Source: Clostridiaceae bacterium M8S5
GTDB lineage: Bacteria; Bacillota; Clostridia; Tissierellales; MCWD3
Length of the DNA stretch: 64,000 bases
Assembly (NCBI GenBank): GCA_029227815.1
Contig: CP118523.1
Coordinates: 1,860,001-1,924,000 of the forward strand
Direction: 5' to 3'
Part shown: one piece after another, positions 53,426-63,234 of the stretch
How positions within the stretch are numbered: position 1 is the first letter of the stretch
Layout of the letters: every line of letters begins with the position of its first letter
Notes under the pieces: model-generated
What the model saw: the letters and a program-made list of their open reading frames with translations, nothing else
The model's database searches: none
What the model was told of the DNA's origin: nothing
Program-made: the position numbers and the translations under genes

Positions 53426-54295
53426 ATGCATAGTATAAATGATTATTGCTGGTGTGGTAGTAAAAGGAGCTACAAAGAATGTCATATGGAATTTGATCAA
53501 AGATTGAAAGCTTTAAAAAAAAGAAACATTATAGTTCCATCTAGAAAGCTTATTAAAAATGCTAGGCAGATACAGGGAATAAAGAAATGTGGGATTGTAA
53601 ATAGCGGATTGCTTGATATGGTTGGTAAAAACATAAGAGAAGGAATAAGTACAGAGTGGCTCAATCAGCTAGCATATAAATATACCATTAGTAAAGGAGC
53701 TAGACCAGGAGTATTGAATTTTGAGGGATACCCAAAAAGTATATGCACGTCTATAAACAATGTAGTATGTCATGGCATACCAAGCAAAAAAGATATATTA
53801 AAAAGTGGAGATATAATAAATGTAGATGTGACTACAGAGTTAAGTGGATATTACACAGATGCATCTAGAATGTATAGAATAGGAGAAATAAGTAAAGAAG
53901 CAGAAAAACTAGTAAGAGTAACAAGGGAGTGTTTATATAAAGGTATAGAAGTTGTAAAACCATGGAAAAGTTTTATTGGAGATATAGGTTATGAAGTACA
54001 AAAACATGCACGGGCTAATGGGTTTACTGTAGCAAGAGAATTCGGTGGGCATGGAGTAGGATTAGCTGTTCACGAAGATCCATTTGTATTTCATTTTGGT
54101 AGAAAAAGAACGGGTATGATACTTGTTCCAGGTATGGTATTTACTATAGAGCCTATATTAAACAGTGGAGGAAATAGAGTGTGTATTGATGAAAAAGACA
54201 AATGGACAGTAAGGACTAAAGATGGTTCGCTTTCAGCACAGTGGGAACATACCTTATTAGTTACTGAGGATGGAGTAGAGATAATTTCAATGTAG
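53426..54295 (+). CDS. map: type I methionine aminopeptidase with N-terminal SEC-C zinc motif
   Basis: Protein of 289 residues. The first 20 residues carry a SEC-C zinc site (YCWCGSKRSYKECH), known in SecA and in some Map variants that dock near the ribosome. The catalytic pita-bread domain has the ligands D (INVDVTTELSGYYTDASRMY), H (FGGHGVGLAVHEDP), E (TIEPILNSG) and E (AQWEHTLLVTEDG). It removes initiator methionine. ATG follows AAGGGGGGAAGC. It is probably a second, specialised Map, as the main copy usually lies in the ribosomal-protein operon; this is inference. Confidence 0.95.
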   Translation: MHSINDYCWCGSKRSYKECHMEFDQRLKALKKRNIIVPSRKLIKNARQIQGIKKCGIVNSGLLDMVGKNIREGISTEWLNQLAYKYTISKGARPGVLNFEGYPKSICTSINNVVCHGIPSKKDILKSGDIINVDVTTELSGYYTDASRMYRIGEISKEAEKLVRVTRECLYKGIEVVKPWKSFIGDIGYEVQKHARANGFTVAREFGGHGVGLAVHEDPFVFHFGRKRTGMILVPGMVFTIEPILNSGGNRVCIDEKDKWTVRTKDGSLSAQWEHTLLVTEDGVEIISM

Positions 54296-54368
54296 CTAGA
54301 AAATTTGCTTGAAAAGTGTATCCATTTTAGATATTATATTTTAGATTGATATTTATTTACAAAAAAGA

Positions 54369-54397
54369 TTGACCGAGTAAAAGAAGTAGTATATAAT
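54369..54397 (+). promoter_or_regulatory. recA: recA promoter
   Basis: TTGACC (54369-54374), 17-base spacer, TATAAT (54392-54397). Start near 54404 places the LexA box on the transcription start. Confidence 0.85.
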
Positions 54398-54404
54398 GTA
54401 CATA

Positions 54405-54416
54405 GAACGTCTGTTC
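54405..54416 (+). promoter_or_regulatory. recA: LexA (SOS) box of recA
   Basis: GAACGTCTGTTC, followed by G, matches the Gram-positive LexA/DinR consensus CGAAC-N4-GTTCG in both half-sites except the outermost base. It lies just downstream of the -10 of recA, so LexA would block initiation until DNA damage. Confidence 0.85.
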
Positions 54417-54426
54417 GAGAAATAGA

Positions 54427-54458
54427 AAAGGTGGTGAACCAGTAAAACTGGGTTTATT
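54427..54458 (+). promoter_or_regulatory. recA: hairpin between recA Shine-Dalgarno and start codon
   Basis: AAAGGTGG (54427-54434) is the only ribosome site, but ATG 54459 lies 25 bases away. Between them AACCAGT (54437-54443) pairs with ACTGGGTT (54447-54454, one bulged G) around AAA. Folding this hairpin leaves about 6 bases, ideal spacing. A stop codon at 54435 excludes an upstream in-frame start. Confidence 0.6.
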
Positions 54459-55487
54459 ATGTTAGAGAAAAATAAAGCATTAGAGATGGCGTTAAGTCAA
54501 ATTGAAAAACAGTTTGGAAAAGGTTCTATAATGAAATTAGGAGAAGATTCAGTACTTAATGTTGAATCAATTTCAACAGGAGCACTTCAACTTGATATAG
54601 CATTGGGAATAGGTGGAGTACCAAAAGGTAGAGTAGTAGAGATATATGGACCAGAATCTTCTGGTAAAACTACAGTAGCTTTACATATAGTTGCTGAGAG
54701 CCAAAAAAACGGAGGAACAGCAGCATTTATAGATGCAGAGCACGCATTAGATCCAGTATATGCTAGAAATCTAGGAGTAAAGACAGAGGATTTAATAGTA
54801 TCACAACCAGATACAGGAGAGCAAGCACTAGAAATTGCAGAAGCACTTGTTAGAAGTGGCGCAGTAGATGTAATAGTAATAGATTCAGTTGCTGCACTAG
54901 TACCAAAAGCAGAGATAGACGGTGAAATGGGAGATAGTCATGTAGGACTGCAAGCTAGATTGATGTCTCAAGCACTTAGAAAATTAGCAGGTGCTATAAA
55001 AAAATCTAATACAGTTGCTATATTTATTAACCAGTTAAGAGAGAAAGTAGGAGTGATGTTTGGTAATCCAGAGACTACTACAGGTGGTAGGGCGTTGAAG
55101 TTCTATTCATCAGTTAGACTTGATGTAAGAAGAATAGAGACTCTCAAGAGAGCAAATGAAATGATCGGAAACAGAACAAAAGTAAAGGTAGTTAAGAATA
55201 AAGTTGCTCCGCCATTTAGGATAGCAGAGTTTGATATAATATATGGAAAAGGTATATCGCAGGAAGGTTGTATATTAGATGCAGCAGTTGAAACTGATAT
55301 AGTTAAAAAATCCGGTTCATGGTATAGCTATGATGACAATAAATTAGGTCAAGGTAGAGACAATGCAAAGCTATTCCTTGCAGAAAACAAAGATTTAATG
55401 GATGAAATAGAGTATAAGGTAAGGAAAAAGCACGGATTGTTAGAAGAAGATGCTGAAACAGAAAATAATCAAATAAATGCTGAATAA
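54459..55487 (+). CDS. recA: recombinase RecA
   Basis: Protein of 342 residues for strand exchange and LexA co-cleavage. Walker [14 protein letters not shown], Walker [19 protein letters not shown], loop L1 [16 protein letters not shown] and L2 [20 protein letters not shown] are all standard. The N-terminus [19 protein letters not shown] and C-terminal acidic tail are normal. It is preceded by a LexA-boxed promoter and followed by a terminator that overlaps the recX ribosome site. Confidence 0.98.
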   Translation: MLEKNKALEMALSQIEKQFGKGSIMKLGEDSVLNVESISTGALQLDIALGIGGVPKGRVVEIYGPESSGKTTVALHIVAESQKNGGTAAFIDAEHALDPVYARNLGVKTEDLIVSQPDTGEQALEIAEALVRSGAVDVIVIDSVAALVPKAEIDGEMGDSHVGLQARLMSQALRKLAGAIKKSNTVAIFINQLREKVGVMFGNPETTTGGRALKFYSSVRLDVRRIETLKRANEMIGNRTKVKVVKNKVAPPFRIAEFDIIYGKGISQEGCILDAAVETDIVKKSGSWYSYDDNKLGQGRDNAKLFLAENKDLMDEIEYKVRKKHGLLEEDAETENNQINAE

Positions 55488-55493
55488 AATAAT

Positions 55494-55530
55494 CTCCTAT
55501 TGGCTAATAATTAGCTAATAGGAGTTTTTT
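55494..55530 (+). terminator. intrinsic terminator of recA
   Basis: CTCCTATTGGCTA (55494-55506) pairs with TAGCTAATAGGAG (55512-55524, one G-U), then TTTTTT. The recX Shine-Dalgarno GGAGG begins at the end of the T-tract, so recX depends on read-through or its own start. Confidence 0.85.
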
Positions 55531-55540
55531 GGAGGAAAAC

Positions 55541-56155
55541 ATGAAAGTTACTAACATAGAGAATACTGAGGTAGAAAATTTAATCTATATTGACGATGAG
55601 TATAAGTATACATTGAATGAAGAAGTAATCAAGGAATATCAACTTTATGTAGGTAGAAAAGTAGGTTACATGGAGGATATGTACATACAAAAAAAGTCGC
55701 TTGATTATGAGGCTATAAATAAATCCATTAAGAAGCTATCCTATAGACTTAGAACTAAAAAAGAAATGAGCATTTATTTAAAAGAGGCAGGTTATTCAAA
55801 ACAATTGGTAGATAGAGTCGTAGCCAAATTAACTGAGATGGGGTATATAGATGATTTGAAATATTGTGAGGTCTATATATCATATTATATAAACAATAAG
55901 CTTAAAAGCAAAGCTGTGGCGTTATCCGAGCTAAAAAACAAAGGTGTTAGTAGTGATATAATAAGGAAAGTGTTAAACAGTGTAGACATAGATGATACGA
56001 AATCACTTTTAGCTATATTAAAGAAAAAGGTAAAAAATTCTGAGCAGTTAAAAGATAAAAACTACAGAGACAAGATAAAAGCCTATCTCTACAGAAAAGG
56101 ATTTAATTTAAATCAAATAAACAAGACTATAAATCAGTTAATAGATGATTATTAA
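55541..56155 (+). CDS. recX: RecA regulator RecX
   Basis: Protein of 204 residues, all-helical with three RecX repeats: LSYRLRTKKEMSIYLKEAGY, MGYIDDLKYCEVYISYYINN and LYRKGFNLNQINKTINQLID. It modulates RecA filaments. ATG 55541 follows GGAGGAAAAC directly after the recA terminator T-tract; the earlier TTG at 55529 is inside that tract. Confidence 0.9.
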   Translation: MKVTNIENTEVENLIYIDDEYKYTLNEEVIKEYQLYVGRKVGYMEDMYIQKKSLDYEAINKSIKKLSYRLRTKKEMSIYLKEAGYSKQLVDRVVAKLTEMGYIDDLKYCEVYISYYINNKLKSKAVALSELKNKGVSSDIIRKVLNSVDIDDTKSLLAILKKKVKNSEQLKDKNYRDKIKAYLYRKGFNLNQINKTINQLIDDY

Positions 56156-56742
56156 AATTTATGATGTTCAAATTAATATTTATTAAATAATTATAGTTTT
56201 TTTATCATAAATATATAGTAAACAAAGACATATTAAAGATTGGTAGTTTATTAACAAGAAATAATTGTTTACACTAGCCTTATACCACATAACAGCAGAC
56301 TTGACAGAAGTCTGTAAAAGTATTAAAATAAAGACGGTATCAGCTTTTAAATATAATTATAATTTATTATATTTATTTATTATTTTAATAGCCGGGTAAG
56401 CTCGGTTATATTTGAATTTAGATTATTTATATATAAAATTAACACATATATACAGGGAAAATAATGATGAATCGCTAACATAAATATAAATGACATTGTA
56501 TCATAAATACAATAATTAAAAGTAACTGGATTATTATGATAATAAATCATTTCATATAAAATTTAATTTATTCAGCTATTTTATATAATTCATTCTTATA
56601 ACACGCAATTTTATCAAATATTCTCTGAAAATAAAATAATGTTAAGATTATAAATAGTCAGTTCAATACTATACTTATTAATATGTTTATGTAAATGCAA
56701 GAATAATCGAATAATTTAATAGAAAAGGAGGTGCTAGTTAGA
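56156..56742. other. AT-rich intergenic region, no gene
   Basis: About 590 bases between recX and rny. Only small inverted repeats are seen: CAGACTT (56296-56302) / AAGTCTG (56308-56314), and AGCCG / CTCGGT near 56390-56405. No terminator with a T-tract, open frame or recognised RNA. It must contain the rny promoter, which I cannot place with confidence. The rny ribosome site is AAAAGGAGG at 56724-56731. Confidence 0.5.
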
Positions 56743-58278
56743 TTGTTAGAAATGTTGGCAGGAGGATTAATAGGAGCAGTTGTAGGAGTATTCCTTGGTA
56801 TATATATAAGAAAAAATATTGCTGAAAATAAAGTTATGACAGCAGAAGAACAAGCGAAGAGAATAGTTGAAGATAGCTATAACAAAGCTGAAACAATCAA
56901 AAAAGAGTATATATTAGAAGGAAAAGAAGAGGTTCATAAACTTAGAACCGAAATGGAAAGAGAAAATAGAAACAGAAGAAATGAATTACAAAAGCTCGAA
57001 AGAAGACTTATTCATAAAGAAGAAGTTTTAGATAGAAAATCTGAATCAGTAGAGAAAAAAGATGACTTCTTATCTAAAAAAATTAAGACCTTTGAAGAAA
57101 AAGAAGCTCAAATTAAAGTATTGTATCAGCAACAGGTTGAAAAGCTAGAGAAATTATCAAGCTTAACATCAGAAGAAGCAAGAGAGCTATTGCTAAATGA
57201 TGTTAAGAAAGAGATAAGTCACGAAGTAGCAGTGTTGATAAAAGAAACGGAAAATAATGCTAAGCTTGAAGCTGACAAGAGAGCCAAAGAAATAGTATCC
57301 TATGCGATACAAAAATGCGCTGCAGACCATGTTGCAGAAAGTACTGTTTCAGTAGTTGCTCTTCCTAACGATGAAATGAAAGGTAGAATCATAGGAAGAG
57401 AAGGTAGAAATATTAGAACATTAGAGACAGCTACAGGTATAGACTTAATTATTGATGATACTCCAGAAGCAGTTATACTATCAGGATTCGATCCAATTAG
57501 ACGAGAAGTAGCTAGAATTGCTTTAGAAAAATTAATTGCGGACGGTAGGATTCATCCAGCAAGAATTGAAGAAATGGTTGAAAAAGCAAGAAAAGAAGTT
57601 GATAACCATATAAGAGAAGTTGGAGAACAAGCAACATTTGATACTGGAATGCACGGTATACACCCAGAACTAGTTAAACTACTAGGTAGGTTGAAGTTTA
57701 GAACAAGTTATGGACAGAATGTATTAAAGCATTCGATGGAAGTTTCTCATTTAGCAGGTATAATGGCTGCTGAGATAGGTGCAGACGTTAAGATAGCTAA
57801 AAGAGCAGGATTGTTACACGATATAGGTAAGGCTGTAGACCATGAAGTAGAAGGACCACATGTTAGTATCGGAGTTGATTTATGTAGAAAATACAGAGAG
57901 TCAAAAGCTGTTATACATGCAGTTGCTGCACATCATGGTGATATAGAACCAAAGACAATAGAAGCTGTTCTAGTTCAAGCTGCTGATGCTATTTCGGCTG
58001 CAAGACCTGGGGCAAGAAGAGAAACACTAGAGTCTTATATTAAGAGATTAGAAAAGCTAGAAGAAATAGCTAATTCGTTTGAAGGTGTAGATAAGTCATT
58101 CGCTATACAGGCTGGACGAGAGATAAGAATAATAGTAGATTCTGAGATGATTAGTGATTTAGATATTATTCATGTTTCAAGAGATATTGTAAAACGTATA
58201 GAAGATGAGCTAGAATATCCTGGTCAAATAAAAGTAAACGTGATTAGAGAAACAAGAGCGATTGAATATGCTAAGTAG
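56743..58278 (+). CDS. rny: ribonuclease Y
   Basis: Membrane-anchored endoribonuclease of 511 residues that starts mRNA decay. N-terminal helix [18 protein letters not shown], long charged coiled coil (about 30-190), KH domain [20 protein letters not shown] and HD phosphohydrolase domain [20 protein letters not shown] 56743 is preferred because AAAAGGAGG ends 11 bases upstream; the GTG at 56731 overlaps the ribosome site itself. The recA-recX-rny-spoVS order is common in Clostridia. Confidence 0.96.
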   Translation: MLEMLAGGLIGAVVGVFLGIYIRKNIAENKVMTAEEQAKRIVEDSYNKAETIKKEYILEGKEEVHKLRTEMERENRNRRNELQKLERRLIHKEEVLDRKSESVEKKDDFLSKKIKTFEEKEAQIKVLYQQQVEKLEKLSSLTSEEARELLLNDVKKEISHEVAVLIKETENNAKLEADKRAKEIVSYAIQKCAADHVAESTVSVVALPNDEMKGRIIGREGRNIRTLETATGIDLIIDDTPEAVILSGFDPIRREVARIALEKLIADGRIHPARIEEMVEKARKEVDNHIREVGEQATFDTGMHGIHPELVKLLGRLKFRTSYGQNVLKHSMEVSHLAGIMAAEIGADVKIAKRAGLLHDIGKAVDHEVEGPHVSIGVDLCRKYRESKAVIHAVAAHHGDIEPKTIEAVLVQAADAISAARPGARRETLESYIKRLEKLEEIANSFEGVDKSFAIQAGREIRIIVDSEMISDLDIIHVSRDIVKRIEDELEYPGQIKVNVIRETRAIEYAK

Positions 58279-58319
58279 TATATATTAATTGCAACCAAGA
58301 AATTTTAAAATTAGACAGC

Positions 58320-58358
58320 TAAAAGGGTGTCCTTGAAAAATCAGGGAGCCCTTTTTTT
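58320..58358 (+). terminator. intrinsic terminator of rny
   Basis: AAAAGGGTGTCCTTGA pairs imperfectly with TCAGGGAGCCCTTTTT around AAAA, followed by T residues. Confidence 0.75.
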
Positions 58359-58556
58359 AAAATAAACATATATGCAAAAAGTAAAGGATTCTAAAGCATA
58401 TGATTATTAGTCGTTTACCATATCAACAAATTATACCAAAAAGTATCAAAATACCACCAATAGGCTATTTTACAACGACAAATTATACTAAAATTCATTA
58501 ATAATCACAATAAAAATAAGATTTATATATTTATTTCTTATTTTTTTATCAATGAA

Positions 58557-58586
58557 GGAGGATTTTAACAGATTTTTGTTGAATTG
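58557..58586 (+). promoter_or_regulatory. spoVS: sigma-H-type promoter of spoVS
   Basis: GGAGGATTT (58557-58565), 12-base spacer, GTTGAATTG (58578-58586) fits the Bacillus sigma-H consensus RnAGGAwWW / RnnGAATww in all but the last base. It lies 50 bases upstream of the spoVS start; spoVS is sigma-H controlled in Bacillus. Confidence 0.7.
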
Positions 58587-58635
58587 TAATATTAGTTTAT
58601 ATATAATATATAATTTTAAAAGGGGGCTTTTATTA

Positions 58636-58896
58636 ATGAATGTATTAAAGGTGTCAGCAAAATCAAGTCCAAATTCTGTAGCGGGAGCATTGGCAGGTGT
58701 TTTACGCGAAAAAGGATCAGCAGAGATCCAAGCGATAGGGGCAGGTGCTCTAAACCAGGCAGTGAAAGCAGTAGCGATAGCAAGAGGGTTTGTCGCTCCT
58801 AGTGGTGTTGATTTAATTTGTATTCCAGCGTTTACAGATATTCAAATTGACGGTGAAGAAAGAACTGCCATAAAATTAATCGTAGAACCAAGATAA
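58636..58896 (+). CDS. spoVS: stage V sporulation protein S
   Basis: Protein of 86 residues, almost invariant among spore formers: MNVLKVSAKSSPNSVAGALA ... GAGALNQAVKAVAIARGFVA ... ERTAIKLIVEPR. An Alba-like fold; needed for later spore assembly and linked to nucleic-acid binding. ATG 58636 follows AAAAGGGGGC; an upstream AAGGAGG at 58555 belongs to the sigma-H promoter. Confidence 0.97.
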   Translation: MNVLKVSAKSSPNSVAGALAGVLREKGSAEIQAIGAGALNQAVKAVAIARGFVAPSGVDLICIPAFTDIQIDGEERTAIKLIVEPR

Positions 58897-59041
58897 AGCT
58901 GTAACTTGGGATATTTGGATGATATGCTAAGAACTAATATTAAATTACTAAAAAATATTAAAAGCATTAATCTCTGAATTTTCATAAAACTTAGAATTAT
59001 TTGTAATTTAAGTTAATGATTACAGAAAATATATCAAAATA

Positions 59042-59067
59042 AAAAAAGAGCGATTATCGCTCTTTTT
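59042..59067 (+). terminator. intrinsic terminator of spoVS
   Basis: AAAAAAGAGCGA (59042-59053) pairs perfectly with TCGCTCTTTTTT (59056-59067). Confidence 0.88.
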
Positions 59068-59130
59068 TATTCTTGGAGGGAAGGAAAGCTGTGTTAAGCT
59101 CCCTGTAGAATGCTTGAAATTACATATTAA

Positions 59131-59624
59131 CATGAATATAAAAATACCTAAAGTAGAGTTAGAGCGAGCTGTGTATAAAGACTTAGACGCTATACGTACT
59201 TGCATAAAGGTAAAGAGGTTAGTGAGATGTTAGGTGTTATAGAGCTACCTGATGAGAATTATCTTAAGACAGAAAAAGCATATGCTATAAAATATTAAAT
59301 GAAAATAAAGAGTTTATTGGAATAATAGAGTTTTTTTTAATATCTCATGGAAGAACAGAAGAGCAGAGTTAAGTATTCTTATCGAATCAGAGGAAAGAGG
59401 AAAGGGTTATGGATATGAGGTAATAAAAAGTATACTAGATATTGGTTTTGGAGAATTAGGATTTAATAGAATATGGTTAAGAGTATTAAAGTATAATAGT
59501 CAAGCTATTAAGTATTATATTAATGCTTTTGGAAGAAGGTGTATATAGAGGAGAGAGTATGAGATTTGGTAAATTTAAAGATCAATTACAAATGAGTATA
59601 TTGCCAAAAGGACTGGATATATGA
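59131..59624 (+). pseudogene. broken GNAT acetyltransferase (RimJ/RimL type)
   Basis: Successive frames give a full GNAT order: MNIKIPKVELERAVYKDLDA from an ATG at 59131, then after shifts ENKEFIGIIEF, then RRAELSILIESEERGKGYGY continuing EVIKSILDIGFGELGFNRIW, and finally EEGVYRGESMRFGKFKDQLQ to a stop near 59624. Motif A (ERGKGYG) and the 'ErGfkEEG.yR' end are clear. At least three frameshifts make it non-functional, unless the assembly is wrong. Confidence 0.85.
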
Positions 59625-59718
59625 GTAAATATAGTCTTAATTTATATACTTGCCTAAACGAAGAACGAATAGGAAATAAAATAAAAGAAGGATGATTATG
59701 ATACGAGGTGGATAAAAG

Positions 59719-59985
59719 GTGGATAACAAAAATTGTATTGATAAACGCAAAAGATTAGAAGAAAATAATTTTAGCTACAAAATTACTAAGGATAACAAAG
59801 TAATGATCTATTGGAAAAACCAACGAATTATGATTCTTACAGGAAAAAAGGCATTAAAATTAATAGCTGAATTAAATAATACCGATGAATATGGAAAACA
59901 ACTTTTATTGGCAAAGGCTACTGGAAACTTTAAACATGGTAATGAGAAGGTTTCAAAAAATAGTCATAAAAACAGGAAATATTGA
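59719..59985 (+). CDS. small conserved hypothetical protein
   Basis: Protein of 88 residues, basic at both ends. GTG 59719 is preceded by GAGGTGG. Residues 27-55 form a small alpha/beta unit (KVMIYWKNQRIMILTGKKAL) and the C-terminal KATGNFKHGNEKVSKN is a recurring motif of similar small Clostridia proteins as I recall them. No membrane segment or known domain. It is convergent with leuS. Function unknown. Confidence 0.75.
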   Translation: MDNKNCIDKRKRLEENNFSYKITKDNKVMIYWKNQRIMILTGKKALKLIAELNNTDEYGKQLLLAKATGNFKHGNEKVSKNSHKNRKY

Positions 59986-60059
59986 GTAGAATAAGCTGTC
60001 GAATGTATAAACAGTTATTTACACAAGTTGGCTGTTTGAAATGACAAATACATAGCTTA

Positions 60060-60098
60060 AAAAAGGCTGTTCATCGTAAACATTTAATAAACAGCCTA
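60060..60098 (-). terminator. intrinsic terminator of leuS
   Basis: AGGCTGTT (60064-60071) and AACAGCCT (60090-60097) form the stem; read on the minus strand it is followed by TTTT-rich sequence just past the leuS stop codon. It may also serve the convergent small gene. Confidence 0.75.
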
Positions 60099-60106
60099 TC
60101 TATTAT

Positions 60107-62515
60107 TTATCTTACTACAATATTAATTATCTTATTAGGTACATAAATTTCTTTAACAATTGATTTACCTTCAATTTTGCTTGCAATGGCTTCTTTTGCT
60201 TGCTTTAAGATAGCTTCTTTTGCCCCATCTTTCTCCACTGATATAGTTTCTTTTACCTTACCGTTTATTTGTACTGGTATATCAATCATATCATCTTGAA
60301 TCTTTGATTCATCATATTTTGGCCAACTATTTTCAAAAACACTTTTTTCATTACCTAGTCTATTCCATAATTCTTCCGATATATGTGGCGAGAATGGCGC
60401 TAGCAATATTACTAACGTCTGGATTGTCTCCTTATCTATATATCCTTCTTTCTTTTTTATATGATTGAGTTCATTTGTAAATTCCATAAATCCACTTACT
60501 ACAGTATTCAAACGGAGTGTATCTAATCTTTTTGTTATTTGGCAAACCATTTGGTTTCGAACTTTTATCATTTCTTTTGTTGCAGTACCTACATTTTCGT
60601 TATTAACAACCAAATTCCACACTTTATTTATGAATCTGTGAACTCCTTCGATTCCTCTATCATCCCATTCAGAATCTAACTCTGGTGGCCCTACAAATAA
60701 TTCATACATTCTTAATGAATCACAACCGTATTTATCAACTAACTCATCAGGTGATACTACATTACCTTTTGATTTAGCCATCTTAGCACCATTTTTTAAA
60801 ATCATACCTTGATTGAATAGTTTTTTAAATGGTTCGTTAAACTCAATTACGCCTATATCATTTAAAAACTTAGTATAGAATCTTGCATACAATAAGTGAA
60901 GTACTGCATGTTCTATTCCACCAACGTACATATCAACTGGAAGCCATTCTTTTGCTTTATCTGGTGATACTATTTGTTCTTTATTTTTATGGTCTATATA
61001 TCTTAAGAAGTACCACGATGAACCAGCCCATTGAGGCATGGTGTTAGTCTCATATTTACCCATTTCTCCACACTCAGGACATGGAGTGTTAACCCATTCT
61101 TCAATACCTGCAAGAGGTGACTCACCAGTACCTGTAGGTTGATAAGATTCAACATCTGGTAACTTAACAGGCAATTGTTCTTCTGGAACTGGAACAGTTC
61201 CACACTTAGGGCAGTGTATAATAGGTATAGGCTCTCCCCAGTATCTTTGTCTAGAGAATACCCAGTCTCTTAATTTATAATTAACTTTCTTGTTGCCTAT
61301 TCCATGTTCTTCTAGATAATTTGCAACAGCTTCTTTTGCATCGACTGATTTCATATTATTAAAGACATCAGAGTTAACCATTATACCTTCGTCGGTATAA
61401 GCTTCTTCTAACTCAGTTAACTCTTCACCTTCTTTTGCTATTACTTGAATTATAGGTAAATCGTATTTCTTAGCAAATGCAAAGTCTCTATAATCATGAG
61501 CAGGAACACACATAATTGCACCTGTACCATAATCAGCTAATACATAATCTGATATCCAGATTGGTATTTTTGCGCCGTTAAGTGGGTTTATAGCATAGCT
61601 TCCTGTAAATACACCCGTTTTATCTTTGTCTGCCATTCTATCAACTGATGACTTTGTAGATGCCTTATATACGTATTCTTCAACTTTTTCTTTATTATCC
61701 CCAGTTGTGATAGTAGCAACATCTTCATGTTCAGGTGCTAATACCATAAAAGTTGCTCCATATAACGTATCAGGACGAGTGGTAAATACACTGATAGAAT
61801 TATCAAATCCCTCAATTTTAAAATCAAGTTCAGCCCCATAGCTTTTTCCAATCCAGTCAGCTTGCATTTTCTTAACCTTTTCTGGCCAATCTAAAGTATC
61901 TAAATCGTTAAGTAATCTTTCCGCATATGCAGTGATTTTCAGCATCCATTGACGTAAGTTTTTCTTAGTAACTACAGACCCACATCTTTCACAGCCACCA
62001 TTTACAACTTCTTCATTAGCTAAACCTGTTTTACATGAAGGACACCAGTTAATAGGCATTTGCTTTTCGTATGCAAGACCTGCTTTAAACATCTTTACAA
62101 AAATCCATTGTGTCCATTTATAGTAATTAGGATCAGTAGTATTGATTTCTTTATCCCAATCATATATTGCACTAATTTCATTCAATTGCCTTCTAAAATT
62201 CTTTATATTTTCTTTAGTAGCTATACTTGGATGAACTCCTCGTTTTATTGCATAATTCTCAGCTGGTAAGCCGAATGCATCCCATCCCATTGGATGGAGT
62301 ACATAATTACCTTGTAGTATCTTATATCTACTCCAAACATCACTTAATACATATCCTCTCCAGTGTCCTACATGAAGACCACTACCAGATGGGTATGGAA
62401 ACATGTCTAAACAGTAATACTTTTTCTTGCCGGGTTCATCTTTATTAACTGGTTTTTTATCCCAAATACCTTTCCATTTTTGTTCAATTTCCTTATGGTT
62501 GTAGATATTACTCAC
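60107..62515 (-). CDS. leuS: leucine--tRNA ligase
   Basis: Protein of 802 residues, class I synthetase. The HIGH motif is in PSGSGLHVGHWRGYVLSDVW, KMSKS reads AKMAKSKGNVVSPDEL, a zinc-type CPSC...CERCG insertion is near 160-180, and the CP1 editing domain (TTRPDTLYGATFMVLAPEHE, GTGAIMCVPAHDYRDFAFA) is complete. A C-terminal anticodon-binding domain follows. Regulated by the T-box leader upstream on the same strand. AGGAGG precedes the ATG. Confidence 0.97.
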   Translation of the reverse strand: MSNIYNHKEIEQKWKGIWDKKPVNKDEPGKKKYYCLDMFPYPSGSGLHVGHWRGYVLSDVWSRYKILQGNYVLHPMGWDAFGLPAENYAIKRGVHPSIATKENIKNFRRQLNEISAIYDWDKEINTTDPNYYKWTQWIFVKMFKAGLAYEKQMPINWCPSCKTGLANEEVVNGGCERCGSVVTKKNLRQWMLKITAYAERLLNDLDTLDWPEKVKKMQADWIGKSYGAELDFKIEGFDNSISVFTTRPDTLYGATFMVLAPEHEDVATITTGDNKEKVEEYVYKASTKSSVDRMADKDKTGVFTGSYAINPLNGAKIPIWISDYVLADYGTGAIMCVPAHDYRDFAFAKKYDLPIIQVIAKEGEELTELEEAYTDEGIMVNSDVFNNMKSVDAKEAVANYLEEHGIGNKKVNYKLRDWVFSRQRYWGEPIPIIHCPKCGTVPVPEEQLPVKLPDVESYQPTGTGESPLAGIEEWVNTPCPECGEMGKYETNTMPQWAGSSWYFLRYIDHKNKEQIVSPDKAKEWLPVDMYVGGIEHAVLHLLYARFYTKFLNDIGVIEFNEPFKKLFNQGMILKNGAKMAKSKGNVVSPDELVDKYGCDSLRMYELFVGPPELDSEWDDRGIEGVHRFINKVWNLVVNNENVGTATKEMIKVRNQMVCQITKRLDTLRLNTVVSGFMEFTNELNHIKKKEGYIDKETIQTLVILLAPFSPHISEELWNRLGNEKSVFENSWPKYDESKIQDDMIDIPVQINGKVKETISVEKDGAKEAILKQAKEAIASKIEGKSIVKEIYVPNKIINIVVR

Positions 62516-62550
62516 ATTAATTCCTCCTAATAAAAAATAATTAATACATT

Positions 62551-62790
62551 AAAAAAACCTTCGTCTGATTTAGAGACGAAAGGTTTATTCCGTGGTACCA
62601 CTCTAGTTTATTTAATAGAATAATATATTATTTCTATAAATACACTTAACTCTTTAACGGTGAGTCCGTCTTAGCCTAATAATATTCAGCTAAGAAACTC
62701 TAAGGCGAGTTCGGTATTGTCGCTTACTGTTTTACACCAACCAACAGCTCTCTAAAAAGCTCCATAGCACCTACTACTCCTATTCATTGT
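62551..62790 (-). promoter_or_regulatory. leuS: T-box leader of leuS (tRNA-Leu sensing)
   Basis: On the minus strand the leader contains AGAGTGGTACCACGG (62604-62590), the T-box/antiterminator core, followed by the terminator AAACCTTTCGTCT / AGACGAAGGTTT and T-tract (62585-62551). Stem I includes AATAGGAGTAGTAGG, AGAGAGCTGTTGGTTGGTG, and the specifier context GAACTCGCC with codon CTC (62709-62707) for leucine. A TATAAT at 62802-62797 is the likely -10. Uncharged tRNA-Leu should allow read-through. Confidence 0.95.
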
Positions 62791-63150
62791 CTTTAAATTA
62801 TAATATTAATTGGTATTCTAACATATTACACAGTTAAAATCAAGTATATAGAGCTAGGCTAAATATGATAACTGTATATGAAAGAGTATTTCCAAAACTT
62901 AATAGTTTATATTCATGAGTATGGAAGGAATGGCTTATGTTGAAGACTTGACAAAATAAAAGTATTATGAATAGGCAAGTAGGGAAGAGGCCATTATCAT
63001 ATGATAAAATGCTTATCTTAAAACAAAATGATATCAGAGTATTATAAAAAGATTCTTTAATATCTTCATATGTCTTAATCTACTTATCATACTTGCTGAT
63101 GTAAGAAATTTAGTTTGCTAATTCAAATATGGAAATCTGTTTATCAATTA

Positions 63151-63165
63151 TGATAATTATTATCA
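63151..63165 (+). promoter_or_regulatory. Fur box
   Basis: TGATAATTATTATCA is a perfect 7-1-7 Fur inverted repeat (TGATAAT-N-ATTATCA). It lies 70 bases upstream of the methyltransferase start codon and close upstream of a TATAAT (63194-63199), so the gene is probably iron-repressed. Confidence 0.8.
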
Positions 63166-63234
63166 TTTACATTTTTGGATATATATTGTAAAATATAATC
63201 AGTATTAAATATAACGGTTAAAGAAGGTGTGATA

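Noticed and set aside
58552..58635. N-terminal extension of spoVS from 58552
   Set aside because: The extension overlaps the sigma-H promoter and adds a sequence absent from the conserved 86-residue protein.
59131..59624. GNAT gene counted as intact
   Set aside because: Its parts lie in at least three frames with stops between them.
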